Source: Hyphomonadaceae bacterium (lineage in GTDB: Bacteria > Pseudomonadota > Alphaproteobacteria > Caulobacterales > Aquidulcibacteraceae). Taken from it: a stretch of 64,000 nt of DNA. Positions 33,822 to 42,590 of this stretch are shown one piece after another. Position numbers and translations under genes: made by a program. The notes beneath the pieces were generated by a model. That model ran no database searches and was not told the DNA's origin. It was given only the letters and a program-made list of their open reading frames with translations. Location: assembly GCA_009773395.1 (NCBI GenBank), contig WRPI01000001.1:434001-498000 (forward strand), given 5' to 3'. The first letter of the stretch is position 1. Every line of letters starts with the position of its first letter.

Positions 33822-34703
33822 ATGCGCAATAAAACACCCCAAAATAATTCGTCAAAACAAGCCAATTCAGTTATTCATATTGGCGAAGGCGAGCGTAATT
33901 TCGCAATTGCCAATGATTTGCCAATCAGCTTCATTTGCGGGCCCTGCCAAATGGAAAGCCGCGACCACGCAATGGAAACTGCGCATTGGCTCAAGGAGCG
34001 ATTTGAACGTTTGGGCGTGAACCTAATTTATAAAACTAGCTTTGACAAAGCCAACCGTTCCTCACTATCAGGCAAGCGTGGTTTAGGTTTAGAAGCCGCA
34101 ATGGCGGTGTTTGATGAAATTAAATCCAAATATGGCCTGCCAATTATTACCGACATTCACAATGAAGCCCAATGCGCCATTGTCGCGCCACATGTGGACA
34201 TTTTGCAAATACCGGCGTTTTTGTGCAGACAGACGGATTTGCTAATCGCCGCCGCAAAAACCAATAAAATTATCAATGTTAAAAAAGGCCAATTTCTCGC
34301 ACCATGGGATATGGCAAATGTCGTTAAGAAAATTGTTGAAAGTGGCAATTCGAATGTTTTGGTAACCGAACGTGGCGCTTGTTTTGGTTACAATACTTTG
34401 GTGACGGATTTTAGGGCTTTTCCAATAATGGCCAAGTTTGGCGCGCCAATGGTGTTTGATGCCACACATTCGGTGCAGCAACCGGGTGGCCTTGGTGATA
34501 GTTCAGGCGGTGATAGGTCAATGGTGCCATATTTGGCGCGCGCGGCAGCCGCAGTTGGGGTTGCGGCCATTTTTATGGAAGCCCACCCCGACCCCGACAA
34601 CGCACCGTCAGATGGCCCAAATATGATTGCTTTTGATGATTTGGAAGAATTGGTGGCGTCAATCATGGCGTATGATAAAATCACCAAAGCACGGATTGCT
34701 TAA
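33822..34703 (+). CDS. kdsA: 2-dehydro-3-deoxyphosphooctonate aldolase (KDO-8-phosphate synthase)
   Basis: Condenses PEP with arabinose-5-phosphate to KDO-8-phosphate for LPS inner core. The protein has 293 residues with FICGPCQMESRDHAM, YKTSFDKANRSS (active-site Lys), the VKKGQFLAPWDM loop, RGACFGYNTLVTDFR, and DATHSVQQPGG. Here the metal-dependent-type Cys is present in ISFICGPCQ. The first 16 residues are a nonconserved tail. leuD starts immediately after its stop with no spacer. Confidence 0.96.
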   Translation: MRNKTPQNNSSKQANSVIHIGEGERNFAIANDLPISFICGPCQMESRDHAMETAHWLKERFERLGVNLIYKTSFDKANRSSLSGKRGLGLEAAMAVFDEIKSKYGLPIITDIHNEAQCAIVAPHVDILQIPAFLCRQTDLLIAAAKTNKIINVKKGQFLAPWDMANVVKKIVESGNSNVLVTERGACFGYNTLVTDFRAFPIMAKFGAPMVFDATHSVQQPGGLGDSSGGDRSMVPYLARAAAAVGVAAIFMEAHPDPDNAPSDGPNMIAFDDLEELVASIMAYDKITKARIA

Positions 34704-35309
34704 ATGAAGGCCTTTACCAAACTTAACAGCAGCGCCGCACCGATAAATCTGTCCAATATCGACACCGATCAGATAATCCCCAAGCAATTCCTAACCACAA
34801 TCGAAAGAGCCGGGCTGTCGCGCGGATTATTTTATGATTTCAGGTTTGATGAAAATGGCAACTCAAAGCCAGATTTTGTTCTTAATCAGGAAAAATATAA
34901 AGGCGCTGGGATTTTAGTAACTGGGGCAAATTTCGGTTGTGGCTCGTCGCGCGAACACGCGCCTTGGGCCCTGCTGGATTTTGGCATTTCATGCATAATC
35001 GCGCCTTCATTTGGCGATATTTTTTACAATAACTGCTTTAAGAACGGTATTTTGCCGGTTCGATTACCGCAAGTCACGATTGATGATTTAATGTCCCAAG
35101 CTAATGGTCAAAATGCACGTTTCGAAATCGACCTCCAAACCCAAACCATTTCAGCACCAGACGGAAGCGTCACAAAATTTGATGTCGAACCAAGCTATAA
35201 ACGCGCTTTATTATTGGGCTTAGACGATATAGCTGATAGCCTCACCCATAAAAGCGCTATTGCCAGACACCAAGAGAGGCGCAAGCAAAACACGCCTTGG
35301 TTGGCATAA
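34704..35309 (+). CDS. leuD: 3-isopropylmalate dehydratase small subunit
   Basis: Swivel domain of isopropylmalate isomerase in leucine synthesis, 201 residues. Landmarks are NIDTDQIIPKQFLTTIERAGL (in part), ILVTGANFGCGSSREHAPWAL and FGDIFYNNCFKNGILPV. The large subunit leuC is not adjacent but 7.3 kb away at 42591, so the usual leuCD pair is split. leuD instead abuts kdsA with zero spacing and is followed 19 bases later by the DUF4340 gene. Confidence 0.96.
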   Translation: MKAFTKLNSSAAPINLSNIDTDQIIPKQFLTTIERAGLSRGLFYDFRFDENGNSKPDFVLNQEKYKGAGILVTGANFGCGSSREHAPWALLDFGISCIIAPSFGDIFYNNCFKNGILPVRLPQVTIDDLMSQANGQNARFEIDLQTQTISAPDGSVTKFDVEPSYKRALLLGLDDIADSLTHKSAIARHQERRKQNTPWLA

Positions 35310-35328
35310 TATTTGCACGAATGACTAA

Positions 35329-36330
35329 ATGAATTCGCCACCCAAGTCCGCATTTAGAGTTATTAGATTTATGCTTGGCTTGGCCTTGCTTATTGGCGTC
35401 ATTGGCTTTTTTATGATTACCAATGCTCAAATGAACAAAACCCAAGTCGTAACCCTTCCGCCGGTTTTTGCTGAAATGCAGGGTGATTTTGCAGGGGTGA
35501 AGCGAATTAGAATAAGTGTCCCAGAAGGATCTTTTCAAATTATGCGGCAAGGTGAAAATTGGGTTATGCCAGAACGCGGCAATTTTCCAGTTTCGTCTAA
35601 AGCAATTGGCATTTTCGCTGCGGACGTGAAATATCTTAAAATCCTCGGCCAATATAGCAACGATCCAAGCCAATTTGATATTTTGGGCGTCGGCGAATCA
35701 AAAGAATTTGGCGAAGGGACAACTGTCGAATTATTCGATGCAAGGGATAATATTATCGCCGCCCGCCACATTGCAACCAAGGCAAGCCGCGTATTTGTCC
35801 GAAAACTTGGCCAAGCAGAAGTATATTCGGCACAGGGCCATTGGCCAAAAATTGAACGTAAATCAGCCTGGCTTGATTTTGAACTTCTCAATATCACAGC
35901 GCGCGATATTGAAAAAGTAACCATTCACCCAAAAACTGGCGCGATTTTTGAAATTGAAACCAACGATGATGGGTCATTAACGCTCAATGGCCACCGAAGC
36001 ACAAACATCAATGCCTTAGCGCTCGCGGTGGCGGATTGGCAACCGATTGATGTAATTGACCGTTACCGAATTAGTGCGCCTAATATTATGAGCCACCAAA
36101 CCACAACAAAATCGGGGCTGGTTATCAAAGCGTCATTAAAGCGTCATTTCGACGTTTATTGGTTGGTGATTGATGCCGAAACCAGTGAAAATGCCAATGA
36201 AGCAATAATTCAACAAGCCGCTGCCATAAATGCGCGCGCCGCCAAATGGGCCTTCGCAATTTCTGAACCCGCGGCCGATATTTTGAAACAAAGACAGAGC
36301 CTCTTGGCAATGCGCGGCACTAGTCAATAG
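35329..36330 (+). CDS. DUF4340 domain-containing membrane-anchored protein
   Basis: Protein of 333 residues with one N-terminal transmembrane helix (about 13-32) and a large periplasmic domain. The DUF4340-like pattern is seen in IRISVPEGSFQIMRQGENWVMPE (in part), SKAIGIFAADVKYLKIL, and VTIHPKTGAIFEIETNDDGSLTL. DUF4340 proteins usually accompany gliding-type ABC transporters; none is present here. It is convergent with the DUF4175 gene, leaving two bases between stops. Function unknown. Confidence 0.75.
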   Translation: MNSPPKSAFRVIRFMLGLALLIGVIGFFMITNAQMNKTQVVTLPPVFAEMQGDFAGVKRIRISVPEGSFQIMRQGENWVMPERGNFPVSSKAIGIFAADVKYLKILGQYSNDPSQFDILGVGESKEFGEGTTVELFDARDNIIAARHIATKASRVFVRKLGQAEVYSAQGHWPKIERKSAWLDFELLNITARDIEKVTIHPKTGAIFEIETNDDGSLTLNGHRSTNINALALAVADWQPIDVIDRYRISAPNIMSHQTTTKSGLVIKASLKRHFDVYWLVIDAETSENANEAIIQQAAAINARAAKWAFAISEPAADILKQRQSLLAMRGTSQ

Positions 36331-36332
36331 TT

Positions 36333-38747
36333 TCATTGCCGCCTCAACAATTCCTCCAAATAGCGCCTTTGTTCGTCATCCTTCTGGTTTTTTTCAAGCC
36401 TTTGTCGCAAGCGTTCAAAAATATTTCTTGAGCGCGCTTGTTCTTGATTTGTCGGGATTTTTTCTTTGTCGCTATTGCCGCCACTGGGCCCGGATTTAGA
36501 TTGTTCTTCAGAAGCGGGGATTTGTCGCCCTATTGGATCCGATGGATTGTTGCTATCAAGCGAATTTGCATAATTTTGAAGCGCGCTTAATGCGCTATTT
36601 TGCGCCCCCATAGCCTCATTTTTATGGTTGGTTCTTAATTTCTGGGCAGCCTCGCTCATTGCGTCCTTAGCTGCGTGCAAATTTGGATCATCGCTTTGCC
36701 CCGATTGGCCTAATTTTTTGCGTAATTCTTCTTGTCTTGCCGCAAGTCCTTGAATTGCGTTGCCGTCGTCTGCGTTTTGCGTGTCATCGGCAAGCGTTCT
36801 TTGATCTCGCAATATTTCATCAATGGCCGTGGCGTTCATGCCGTCATTTTTGCCTGCTTGCCCCTCGGCGCCGCCGCCATCGCTCGCTTCAACCCCGCTT
36901 AAATTTTCCAATTGCCGCGCCAGTTCATCGAGTTTTTGGTTCGCCGCATCAACATCGCCAGTTTTGGCCAAGGCCTGCGCCTCGTCAATTGTTTGGCCGA
37001 TTGATGCTTGAGTAGTAGTGTCGTGACCCTCGACTTCCATATCCCCAGCTTCGGGCGATTGGTTTTGCAATGCTTCTATATGCTCAGAAATTGCCTGGCC
37101 AAGTTCAGCGCGTAAATCAGAAATTTCACCTTCCCCCGCGCCAGATTGCAGCGCTTGCTTCAATTTGGATATCGCCTCGGCAATGCGGGATTTAGTATCC
37201 TGCGGTTGGGCTTGGTTACTGCGAATTACCAAATCCCACAAAATATCAGCCGCCAATTTTGCACTTTCAAGATTTTTTGCGCCTGCCAATTGGGTTTGGG
37301 CATAAATCAGGCCAGCAGTGCCAGTTTCATCAAGCCCCATTTGCAATGGCGCAATTAAAATAGCGGTGATGGCGTTATATACGGCTTGTATTTCGGGCGG
37401 TGCACCCGCCGCAGGGCGTCCCATTGAAACCCTAATATCGGGGTTCGCATCGAAATTTGCGCCAAAAAGTCCAGAACGCGAACGATAATGTTTTCGCGTG
37501 CGCAATAATTTCAATCTTTGCTCTTGCAGCGCCTGCGCCAAATTGGTTTCAAGTAATGGGTTGTCAATTTCAAGCGCAATTGCTTTACTTGTGGTTCGTA
37601 AACCCGCACTATCTTCCAAAATCACAAAAGCATTTGCAGACTTTCCGGACAAAACACTATCGCCAACATCAATTTCAAAATGAGAAACCTCATCTTGGCT
37701 GATAAGATCGGCGTTAAACCCATATATTGATTGAAGCGGGGGACCTATCAGTTCAACAAAAGGAAACCAAGGTTTTTCCCTTAATACCAGAGCGGCTTTG
37801 GCGATTTTATAATCATCTCTCGCCTTGAAACTAAGCGCAATTTTGCTGTTTTGGGCTTTTTCGATTCGAAAGGGTCGTCCAATTTTTGGTGGCTTGTCGT
37901 CTTTGATTTTGATGTGCCACTTTTGCCTGCTACCAAATCGTGAAATTTCTAAAGTGCCAGATTTGTAAATAACAACCCGCTGAACATAGCGGCGCTCGCC
38001 GATTTTGCCCATTTTCGAATGGTAATTCCCGATTTTTAGTGTCGGCGCGCCTTTTGCCCCAAAACCACGAACCTCAACAACACTTCCTTTGGCAAGCTCA
38101 ATTGTGCCCTTGGTGGCTGAAATATCTAAATTCGCTCCACCAATATAAGGCGGCGAACTTGCCCAAGCGACAATTTCAAGCGCATAATCACCAACCACGG
38201 GCGAAAAATCTACGGAAATGGCCCTGCCGCTTTGGCTCGGATTGACCATGCACAAAAGAACCGTCGACATTATGCACAAAGCGAAAAACCAATCTTGAAA
38301 TTCCAATTTTGGCAAAGCTCTTATGTCGGCCAATTTAGCTTGATCGCTTTGCGAGCGCAGCAGCTCCCAAAGCGAATTATCGCCATTTGCTTTTTTATTT
38401 TCAATAACGCCAGAAGGCGGCAATCCTGTCCGCTCTAATATTTCATCGGTTCTAGCAAGCACATTTGCGCGGCTTGGAGGCTGCAATTTCAGCATTCTGC
38501 GGACGAGCATTGCCAGAGCGATTGCCCAACAAATAAATGCAACAAAAAAACTATAAATGCCCATTTTGGGTGAAGTTTGCTCGGTTTGAAACAGGCTTTC
38601 AAACATTGGGGCAAATGCGCCAAGGCTTAGAATGATAATCAAGCTTGGGGCGAAAGTGCGGAAAATTCTAACCGCAAGACTTCGAGACGCGATTTTCTTT
38701 GTCAAGGCGTGAATTTGCGTGTTTATTGTTAGAAGGTCGCCTGACAA
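36333..38747 (-). CDS. DUF4175 / TIGR02302 family membrane protein
   Basis: Large protein of 804 residues. Two N-terminal transmembrane helices (about 30-50 and 65-82) and a third at about 160-180 are followed by a long periplasmic region with Ig-like strands (PPYIGGANLDIS, SVVEVRGFGAKGAPTL). A helical stretch and a low-complexity Gln/Ala/Gly/Asp-rich C-terminal half then end in a charged coiled-coil (NIFERLRQRLEKNQKDDEQRR). This architecture fits the DUF4175 family of unknown function in alphaproteobacteria. The FAD oxidoreductase gene lies 11 bases downstream. Confidence 0.82.
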   Translation of the reverse strand: MSGDLLTINTQIHALTKKIASRSLAVRIFRTFAPSLIIILSLGAFAPMFESLFQTEQTSPKMGIYSFFVAFICWAIALAMLVRRMLKLQPPSRANVLARTDEILERTGLPPSGVIENKKANGDNSLWELLRSQSDQAKLADIRALPKLEFQDWFFALCIMSTVLLCMVNPSQSGRAISVDFSPVVGDYALEIVAWASSPPYIGGANLDISATKGTIELAKGSVVEVRGFGAKGAPTLKIGNYHSKMGKIGERRYVQRVVIYKSGTLEISRFGSRQKWHIKIKDDKPPKIGRPFRIEKAQNSKIALSFKARDDYKIAKAALVLREKPWFPFVELIGPPLQSIYGFNADLISQDEVSHFEIDVGDSVLSGKSANAFVILEDSAGLRTTSKAIALEIDNPLLETNLAQALQEQRLKLLRTRKHYRSRSGLFGANFDANPDIRVSMGRPAAGAPPEIQAVYNAITAILIAPLQMGLDETGTAGLIYAQTQLAGAKNLESAKLAADILWDLVIRSNQAQPQDTKSRIAEAISKLKQALQSGAGEGEISDLRAELGQAISEHIEALQNQSPEAGDMEVEGHDTTTQASIGQTIDEAQALAKTGDVDAANQKLDELARQLENLSGVEASDGGGAEGQAGKNDGMNATAIDEILRDQRTLADDTQNADDGNAIQGLAARQEELRKKLGQSGQSDDPNLHAAKDAMSEAAQKLRTNHKNEAMGAQNSALSALQNYANSLDSNNPSDPIGRQIPASEEQSKSGPSGGNSDKEKIPTNQEQARSRNIFERLRQRLEKNQKDDEQRRYLEELLRRQ

Positions 38748-38758
38748 TTATAAAACCC

Positions 38759-39865
38759 TCACAAATTCTTAGCACGCCGCAACACTTTGTTCGCAATGGC
38801 AAATGAAGACGTAAGCCCTGGGCTATCAATACCAAATAAACAAATAAGCCCACCCAAACCGTGATTTGTTTCGTCCAAAATCTGAAAGTCCACAAACTCA
38901 TGCAGCGCATTGCCAATTTTGGGGCGGATGCCAGCATAGTCGGGCGTCAAAAGGCTTTCGTCCAATTCGGGCCAATAGGCGCGAATAGACTCGGCGAATA
39001 TTGGCTTTTTGGTAACATCAACTTGATAGTCCAACACTTCAACAGCTTGGGCATCTGGCCCAAATCGCGCATGGCCCGCAGCATCTGGGGTAAGGTGTAT
39101 TCCAAGGCCGCCAACGCTCGGCATTGGGTAAATCAAATGCGAAAATGGCGCTTTCCCCATATATCGGAAATAATTGCCTTTTGCATAATGCATTTTTGGT
39201 ATGAAGTTCGCGTCCAAGCCTATGACATTGGCGGCGGCTTTATCTGACCACAGACCTGCGCTTAGCACCAACGTTTTTGCAGTAATTGAAGTTGGCTCAT
39301 CGCCGCCAACCGAAATTTCCCACTCGCCATTTTTTTGCTTTGCGCCGATAAAAGGAGACGAACGCACCAAAGCGCCGCCGCCGTCCTCTAATTCGCCCAA
39401 ACAGGCCAGCATGACTGAATGGCTATCAACAATACCCGAAGTCGGTGAATAAATGGCCGCTATTGCTTTAATTGCAGGCTCCAAAGACTTAATTTTTTGG
39501 GCGTCGATTAGTTCAAGCGCCGCAAGCCCGTTTTCAATGCCGCGGGCGTAAATATCGTGCAGACCAGCAACTTCGGCATCGCTGGTGGCAACAATCAATT
39601 TCCCAATCGCATTGGCCATAATGCCGCGCGGCTTACAATAATCATAGATTAAGCGATTACCCTCAACACAAAGCTGTGCCTTAAGGCTATCAGTCGGGTA
39701 ATACATGCCGGCATGAATAACTTCGGAATTGCGTGACGAAGTTTCTTCGCCGAAGCTCGGGTTTTTTTCCAAAACAATTGTGCTTTGACCAGATCTTGCG
39801 AAACTAGCGGCTGTAGCAAGGCCCACAATGCCTGCGCCCACAATCACAACATCTATATCAGCCAA
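38759..39865 (-). CDS. FAD-dependent oxidoreductase, L-2-hydroxyglutarate dehydrogenase-like
   Basis: DAO-family flavoprotein of 368 residues. It has the FAD dinucleotide loop VVIVGAGIVGLATAA (about 6-20), the adjacent acidic residue in VLEKN, and RNSEVIHAGMYYPTDSLKAQLCVEGNRL (in part), which is typical of L-2-hydroxyglutarate oxidase relatives. GLGIHLTPD and PDYAGIRPKI in the C-terminal half match the same subfamily. The probable activity is oxidation of L-2-hydroxyglutarate or a similar 2-hydroxyacid. It lies nine bases downstream of msrA on the same strand. Confidence 0.85.
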   Translation of the reverse strand: MADIDVVIVGAGIVGLATAASFARSGQSTIVLEKNPSFGEETSSRNSEVIHAGMYYPTDSLKAQLCVEGNRLIYDYCKPRGIMANAIGKLIVATSDAEVAGLHDIYARGIENGLAALELIDAQKIKSLEPAIKAIAAIYSPTSGIVDSHSVMLACLGELEDGGGALVRSSPFIGAKQKNGEWEISVGGDEPTSITAKTLVLSAGLWSDKAAANVIGLDANFIPKMHYAKGNYFRYMGKAPFSHLIYPMPSVGGLGIHLTPDAAGHARFGPDAQAVEVLDYQVDVTKKPIFAESIRAYWPELDESLLTPDYAGIRPKIGNALHEFVDFQILDETNHGLGGLICLFGIDSPGLTSSFAIANKVLRRAKNL

Positions 39866-39874
39866 ATCAAACCT

Positions 39875-40519
39875 CTATACATTCAGGCCAATTGGGCACG
39901 AAACGCCAAGTCCGCCAATACCACAATAACCATCTATATTCTTAGCCAAATATTGTTGATGATAAGTTTCAGCGTAATAAAAACTAATGTCAGGCACAAT
40001 TTCAGTGGTTATTTGCCCATGACCCGCCAAACTTAGAACTTCTTGATATAAAAGAATCGCGTTTTGCGCCGAAATTTCTTGCGCTTGATTGGTGGGATAA
40101 ATGCCAGATCGATATTGCGTGCCAATGTCGCCACCTTGGCGCATGCCAGAAGTTGGATCATGGCTTTCAAAAAACACTTTCACCAAGCCTTCAAAACTAA
40201 TGATATTGGGGTCAAACACCACCATCACAATTTCATTATGGCCAGTCCTGCCGCTACACACTTCTTCATAGGTCGGGTTTGGGGTTATGCCCGCGCCATA
40301 TCCAACTGCAGTGACATAAACACCCGCCTGTTGCCAAAACTTGCGCTCCGCACCCCAAAAACAACCCAAGCCGAAATATGCAATTTCTAAACCTGCAGGC
40401 CATGGGCCAAAAATCGGGCGGCCATTAACAAAGTGATTCTTATCCACATCCATTGGCGTGCCTCGGCCCTTTAAGGCGACTTCAGGAGATGGCATTTTAG
40501 TTTTATCGAAATTGAACAT
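39875..40519 (-). CDS. msrA: Peptide-methionine (S)-S-oxide reductase MsrA
   Basis: Repairs methionine-S-sulfoxide in proteins. The protein has 214 residues: catalytic cysteine in GLGCFWGAE (about 53), [27 protein letters not shown] (in part) and the recycling cysteines near the C-terminus (GYCGIGG, VSCPIG). ATG 40519 has AAGG upstream and begins the conserved MFNFDKTKM. The longer frame to 40561 would overlap the upstream gene and is rejected. Confidence 0.96.
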   Translation of the reverse strand: MFNFDKTKMPSPEVALKGRGTPMDVDKNHFVNGRPIFGPWPAGLEIAYFGLGCFWGAERKFWQQAGVYVTAVGYGAGITPNPTYEEVCSGRTGHNEIVMVVFDPNIISFEGLVKVFFESHDPTSGMRQGGDIGTQYRSGIYPTNQAQEISAQNAILLYQEVLSLAGHGQITTEIVPDISFYYAETYHQQYLAKNIDGYCGIGGLGVSCPIGLNV

Positions 40520-40532
40520 GGCTAAGCGACCT

Positions 40533-40910
40533 TTATGTGTTTTGCCCTTGTTTAACAGCATTTACAAAATTTGGCGATTTCCGTTTAAGCGGTGAGCGCT
40601 TCATTGGCTTTGCTGACTTTAATTTAGACGCACCAGTCTTAGGCAAAAGCGCCTTGACGGTTTTCTTGGGCTGGGCTTTTCGCTTAATTTGCTTAAGTTT
40701 GAGGCCTTGGCGAAGCGATAATGCGCCGCACGTGGCTCCTAAATCTGGGTCATTGAAGGCAGAACCGTATTTTTGCAAACGCTCCTCTAAACCATCAAGA
40801 AACTCACCCTCCCAATTGGTGAGCCCTTCGTCAAGCGCGAGATTGGATTGCCGCGTTTTTGAGACAAGGCGTATGGCGGCTCTTGTTATGGATGGGGTTA
40901 CGCGGCTCAT
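40533..40910 (-). CDS. Conserved-looking hypothetical protein with basic tail
   Basis: Protein of 125 residues. The first half is neutral and structured-looking ([45 protein letters not shown] in part). The second half is highly basic ([31 protein letters not shown]), suggesting nucleic-acid contact. I do not recognise a named family. It lies 13 bases upstream of msrA and is probably cotranscribed. The 588-base gap upstream (40911-41498) holds repeat copy D and otherwise nothing recognisable. Confidence 0.7.
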   Translation of the reverse strand: MSRVTPSITRAAIRLVSKTRQSNLALDEGLTNWEGEFLDGLEERLQKYGSAFNDPDLGATCGALSLRQGLKLKQIKRKAQPKKTVKALLPKTGASKLKSAKPMKRSPLKRKSPNFVNAVKQGQNT

Positions 40911-41186
40911 ATTTCACTTTTTGGCTTTGATCCAGGGAAAATGTCTAATTCCTAAACTTAGAGCATTTCCCACGAAGTGTTAAGCGGTTTTTGGATAAGA
41001 AATCGGACAAACAACAAAATCGAAACCCGGCAATACTGGCACAACGTGGCCTAACGCAAAAGCTGTGCAAATAGAATCGCTTAAGCCGGAATGTGTTTGA
41101 TTTTTCGGTTTTGGTTTTATGCATGGAAAAACTAACACGCTAATGCGACGCATTTGCTAATGTGTCAGTATTGCTTTGAAGAAATT

Positions 41187-41382
41187 GCTTTGGAATGGTC
41201 TTATGGGCAGGCTTGCCCTAAGCCCATTCGCTTATTATCCCTTCGCGCCCTAGGTTTTAGTCAAGTCCCAAAGCCGCTTCGCGGTCGCGCTTTGGCGCGA
41301 GGGCTTGACAAAAACCTAGGGCGCACAAACACTTGATGAATGGTTTTGGCGAGACAAGGTTCGCCATAAACCATTCCTAAGC
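41187..41382. repeat. Three-hairpin repeat, copy D (arms inverted relative to its centre)
   Basis: Outer stem 41187-41198 / 41371-41382 (GCTTTGGAATGG with CCATTCCTAAGC). The GGGC-type hairpin, third in copies A, B and F, comes first here (41193-41229). The central hairpin follows (41245-41324, arms GCGCCCTAGG / CCTAGGGCGC) with its first-class loop in the same direction as copy B, and then the GGTTTTGG-type hairpin (41338-41376). The arms are thus flipped while the centre is not. It lies upstream of the basic-tail protein gene. Confidence 0.87.
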
Positions 41383-41498
41383 CACTTACATATCTCTCCA
41401 ACAACCCTGCAAAATTAATTCATCTTGAAAGTCTGGTGCGCTCGCGCCTATCCAAAGCCCTTTTCTCGCCTATAAACCGCCGAGCGGCGAAAAAATGA

Positions 41499-41774
41499 CT
41501 AGATTTCACCCAGCGCAAGCAAATATAAATCCAGCATCATTTCTTCTTCTTGGCGGGTTTTGCTGTCTTTTTTGCGCAAACGAACAACGGTGCGCAGCGC
41601 TTTGGTATCAAAACCCAGCGCTTTGGCGTCGCCATAAACCTCTTTTAATTGATCCGCGACTTCTGCTTTTTCGGTTTCTAAATTTTCAATTCGCGTAACA
41701 TAAGACCGCAATTTTTCTTTTGTGGTTTCGGTCAGTGCTTGTGGGGCTACAAATTCAACATCTTCAAAGCTCAT
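41499..41774 (-). CDS. gapR: GapR family DNA-binding protein (DUF2312)
   Basis: Small coiled-coil protein of 91 residues matching DUF2312/UPF0335. In Caulobacter, GapR encircles overtwisted DNA and is needed for replication and chromosome organisation. Features include KEKLRSYVTRIENLETEKAEVADQLKEVYGDAKALGFD (in part) and KALRTVVRLRKKD, the conserved basic DNA-contact region. Presence is typical of alphaproteobacteria and fits the CtrA/DnaA-type origin in this window. It lies 85 bases downstream of the TPR gene. Confidence 0.92.
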   Translation of the reverse strand: MSFEDVEFVAPQALTETTKEKLRSYVTRIENLETEKAEVADQLKEVYGDAKALGFDTKALRTVVRLRKKDSKTRQEEEMMLDLYLLALGEI

Positions 41775-41859
41775 TTTATTTTCCTCAATTGAGATGCTTT
41801 CCTAACCAGTTTAGATATTGGTTCAACCGCGAACACCAGCTCGACCACAGAAAAAGTCA

Positions 41860-42534
41860 TTAAAGGCCGATGCCTTTGGTTTTGCTGTCAATCCGAAAAA
41901 TTGCCCGCTCAGCGTCACTAAGGTTTGGGTTGTGATAAAGTGCTTTTTCAAACGCTTTGCGCGCTTTATCCAATTCGCCAGCTTCTTCATATAATGTGCC
42001 AAGCCCATGCCAAGCGGCAAAATGGCGGGGTTCAATTTCGAGCGCCTTTAACGTCATGGCTTTTGCAAGCTCTTTGTCGCCAAGCCGATATGCAATTGCC
42101 CCCGCCCGCGCAAATGATTCGCTAAAGCTGGGTTCAAGTTTCTGGGCGCTTTGATAGATTTGTAGCGCACGTGGCCAATCCTCCGCTTGCTCCAGTTCAG
42201 CAGCGCCTTCAAGCAGTAAATTTACTGTTGGCTGCTCGGCAACGGACATTTGCGCATAAAGTTTCGCCTCAATCATTTCTGCTTCAATCACGTTTTTCGC
42301 AAATCGCAATTCATTGAAATAATAAGTAATTTGTGTTTCGCGGAGCTGGCTTTCGTTTTGTGGGATTGGTGCTGGTTTTGGCGCTGCGACTTTTGAATGA
42401 ACCGCCTCAAATTCTTCTGGAGCTACATTGTTTCGAGTTCCAAACAGCCATAAGGCAACCAAAACCAAGGCCAATATCACGCTGAATATTTGGATGTCTC
42501 TTTTGTTGCGGTTTTGGGTTTTTGAAACAGTCAA
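41860..42534 (-). CDS. Membrane-anchored TPR protein
   Basis: Protein of 224 residues. One N-terminal transmembrane helix (about 14-30) is followed by a Pro/Ala linker and tetratricopeptide repeats in the C-terminal half (DWPRALQIYQSAQKLEPSF, KELAKAMTLKALEIEPRHFA, GELDKARKAFEKALYHNPNL). TPRs mediate protein contacts; the partner is unknown. It is divergent from leuC, with only 56 bases between the start codons. Confidence 0.85.
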   Translation of the reverse strand: MTVSKTQNRNKRDIQIFSVILALVLVALWLFGTRNNVAPEEFEAVHSKVAAPKPAPIPQNESQLRETQITYYFNELRFAKNVIEAEMIEAKLYAQMSVAEQPTVNLLLEGAAELEQAEDWPRALQIYQSAQKLEPSFSESFARAGAIAYRLGDKELAKAMTLKALEIEPRHFAAWHGLGTLYEEAGELDKARKAFEKALYHNPNLSDAERAIFRIDSKTKGIGL

Positions 42535-42590
42535 AAGATTTCCACTCCCAATACTAGATAGTTTGGCGTTGATTGTTTATATGGCGCGTT

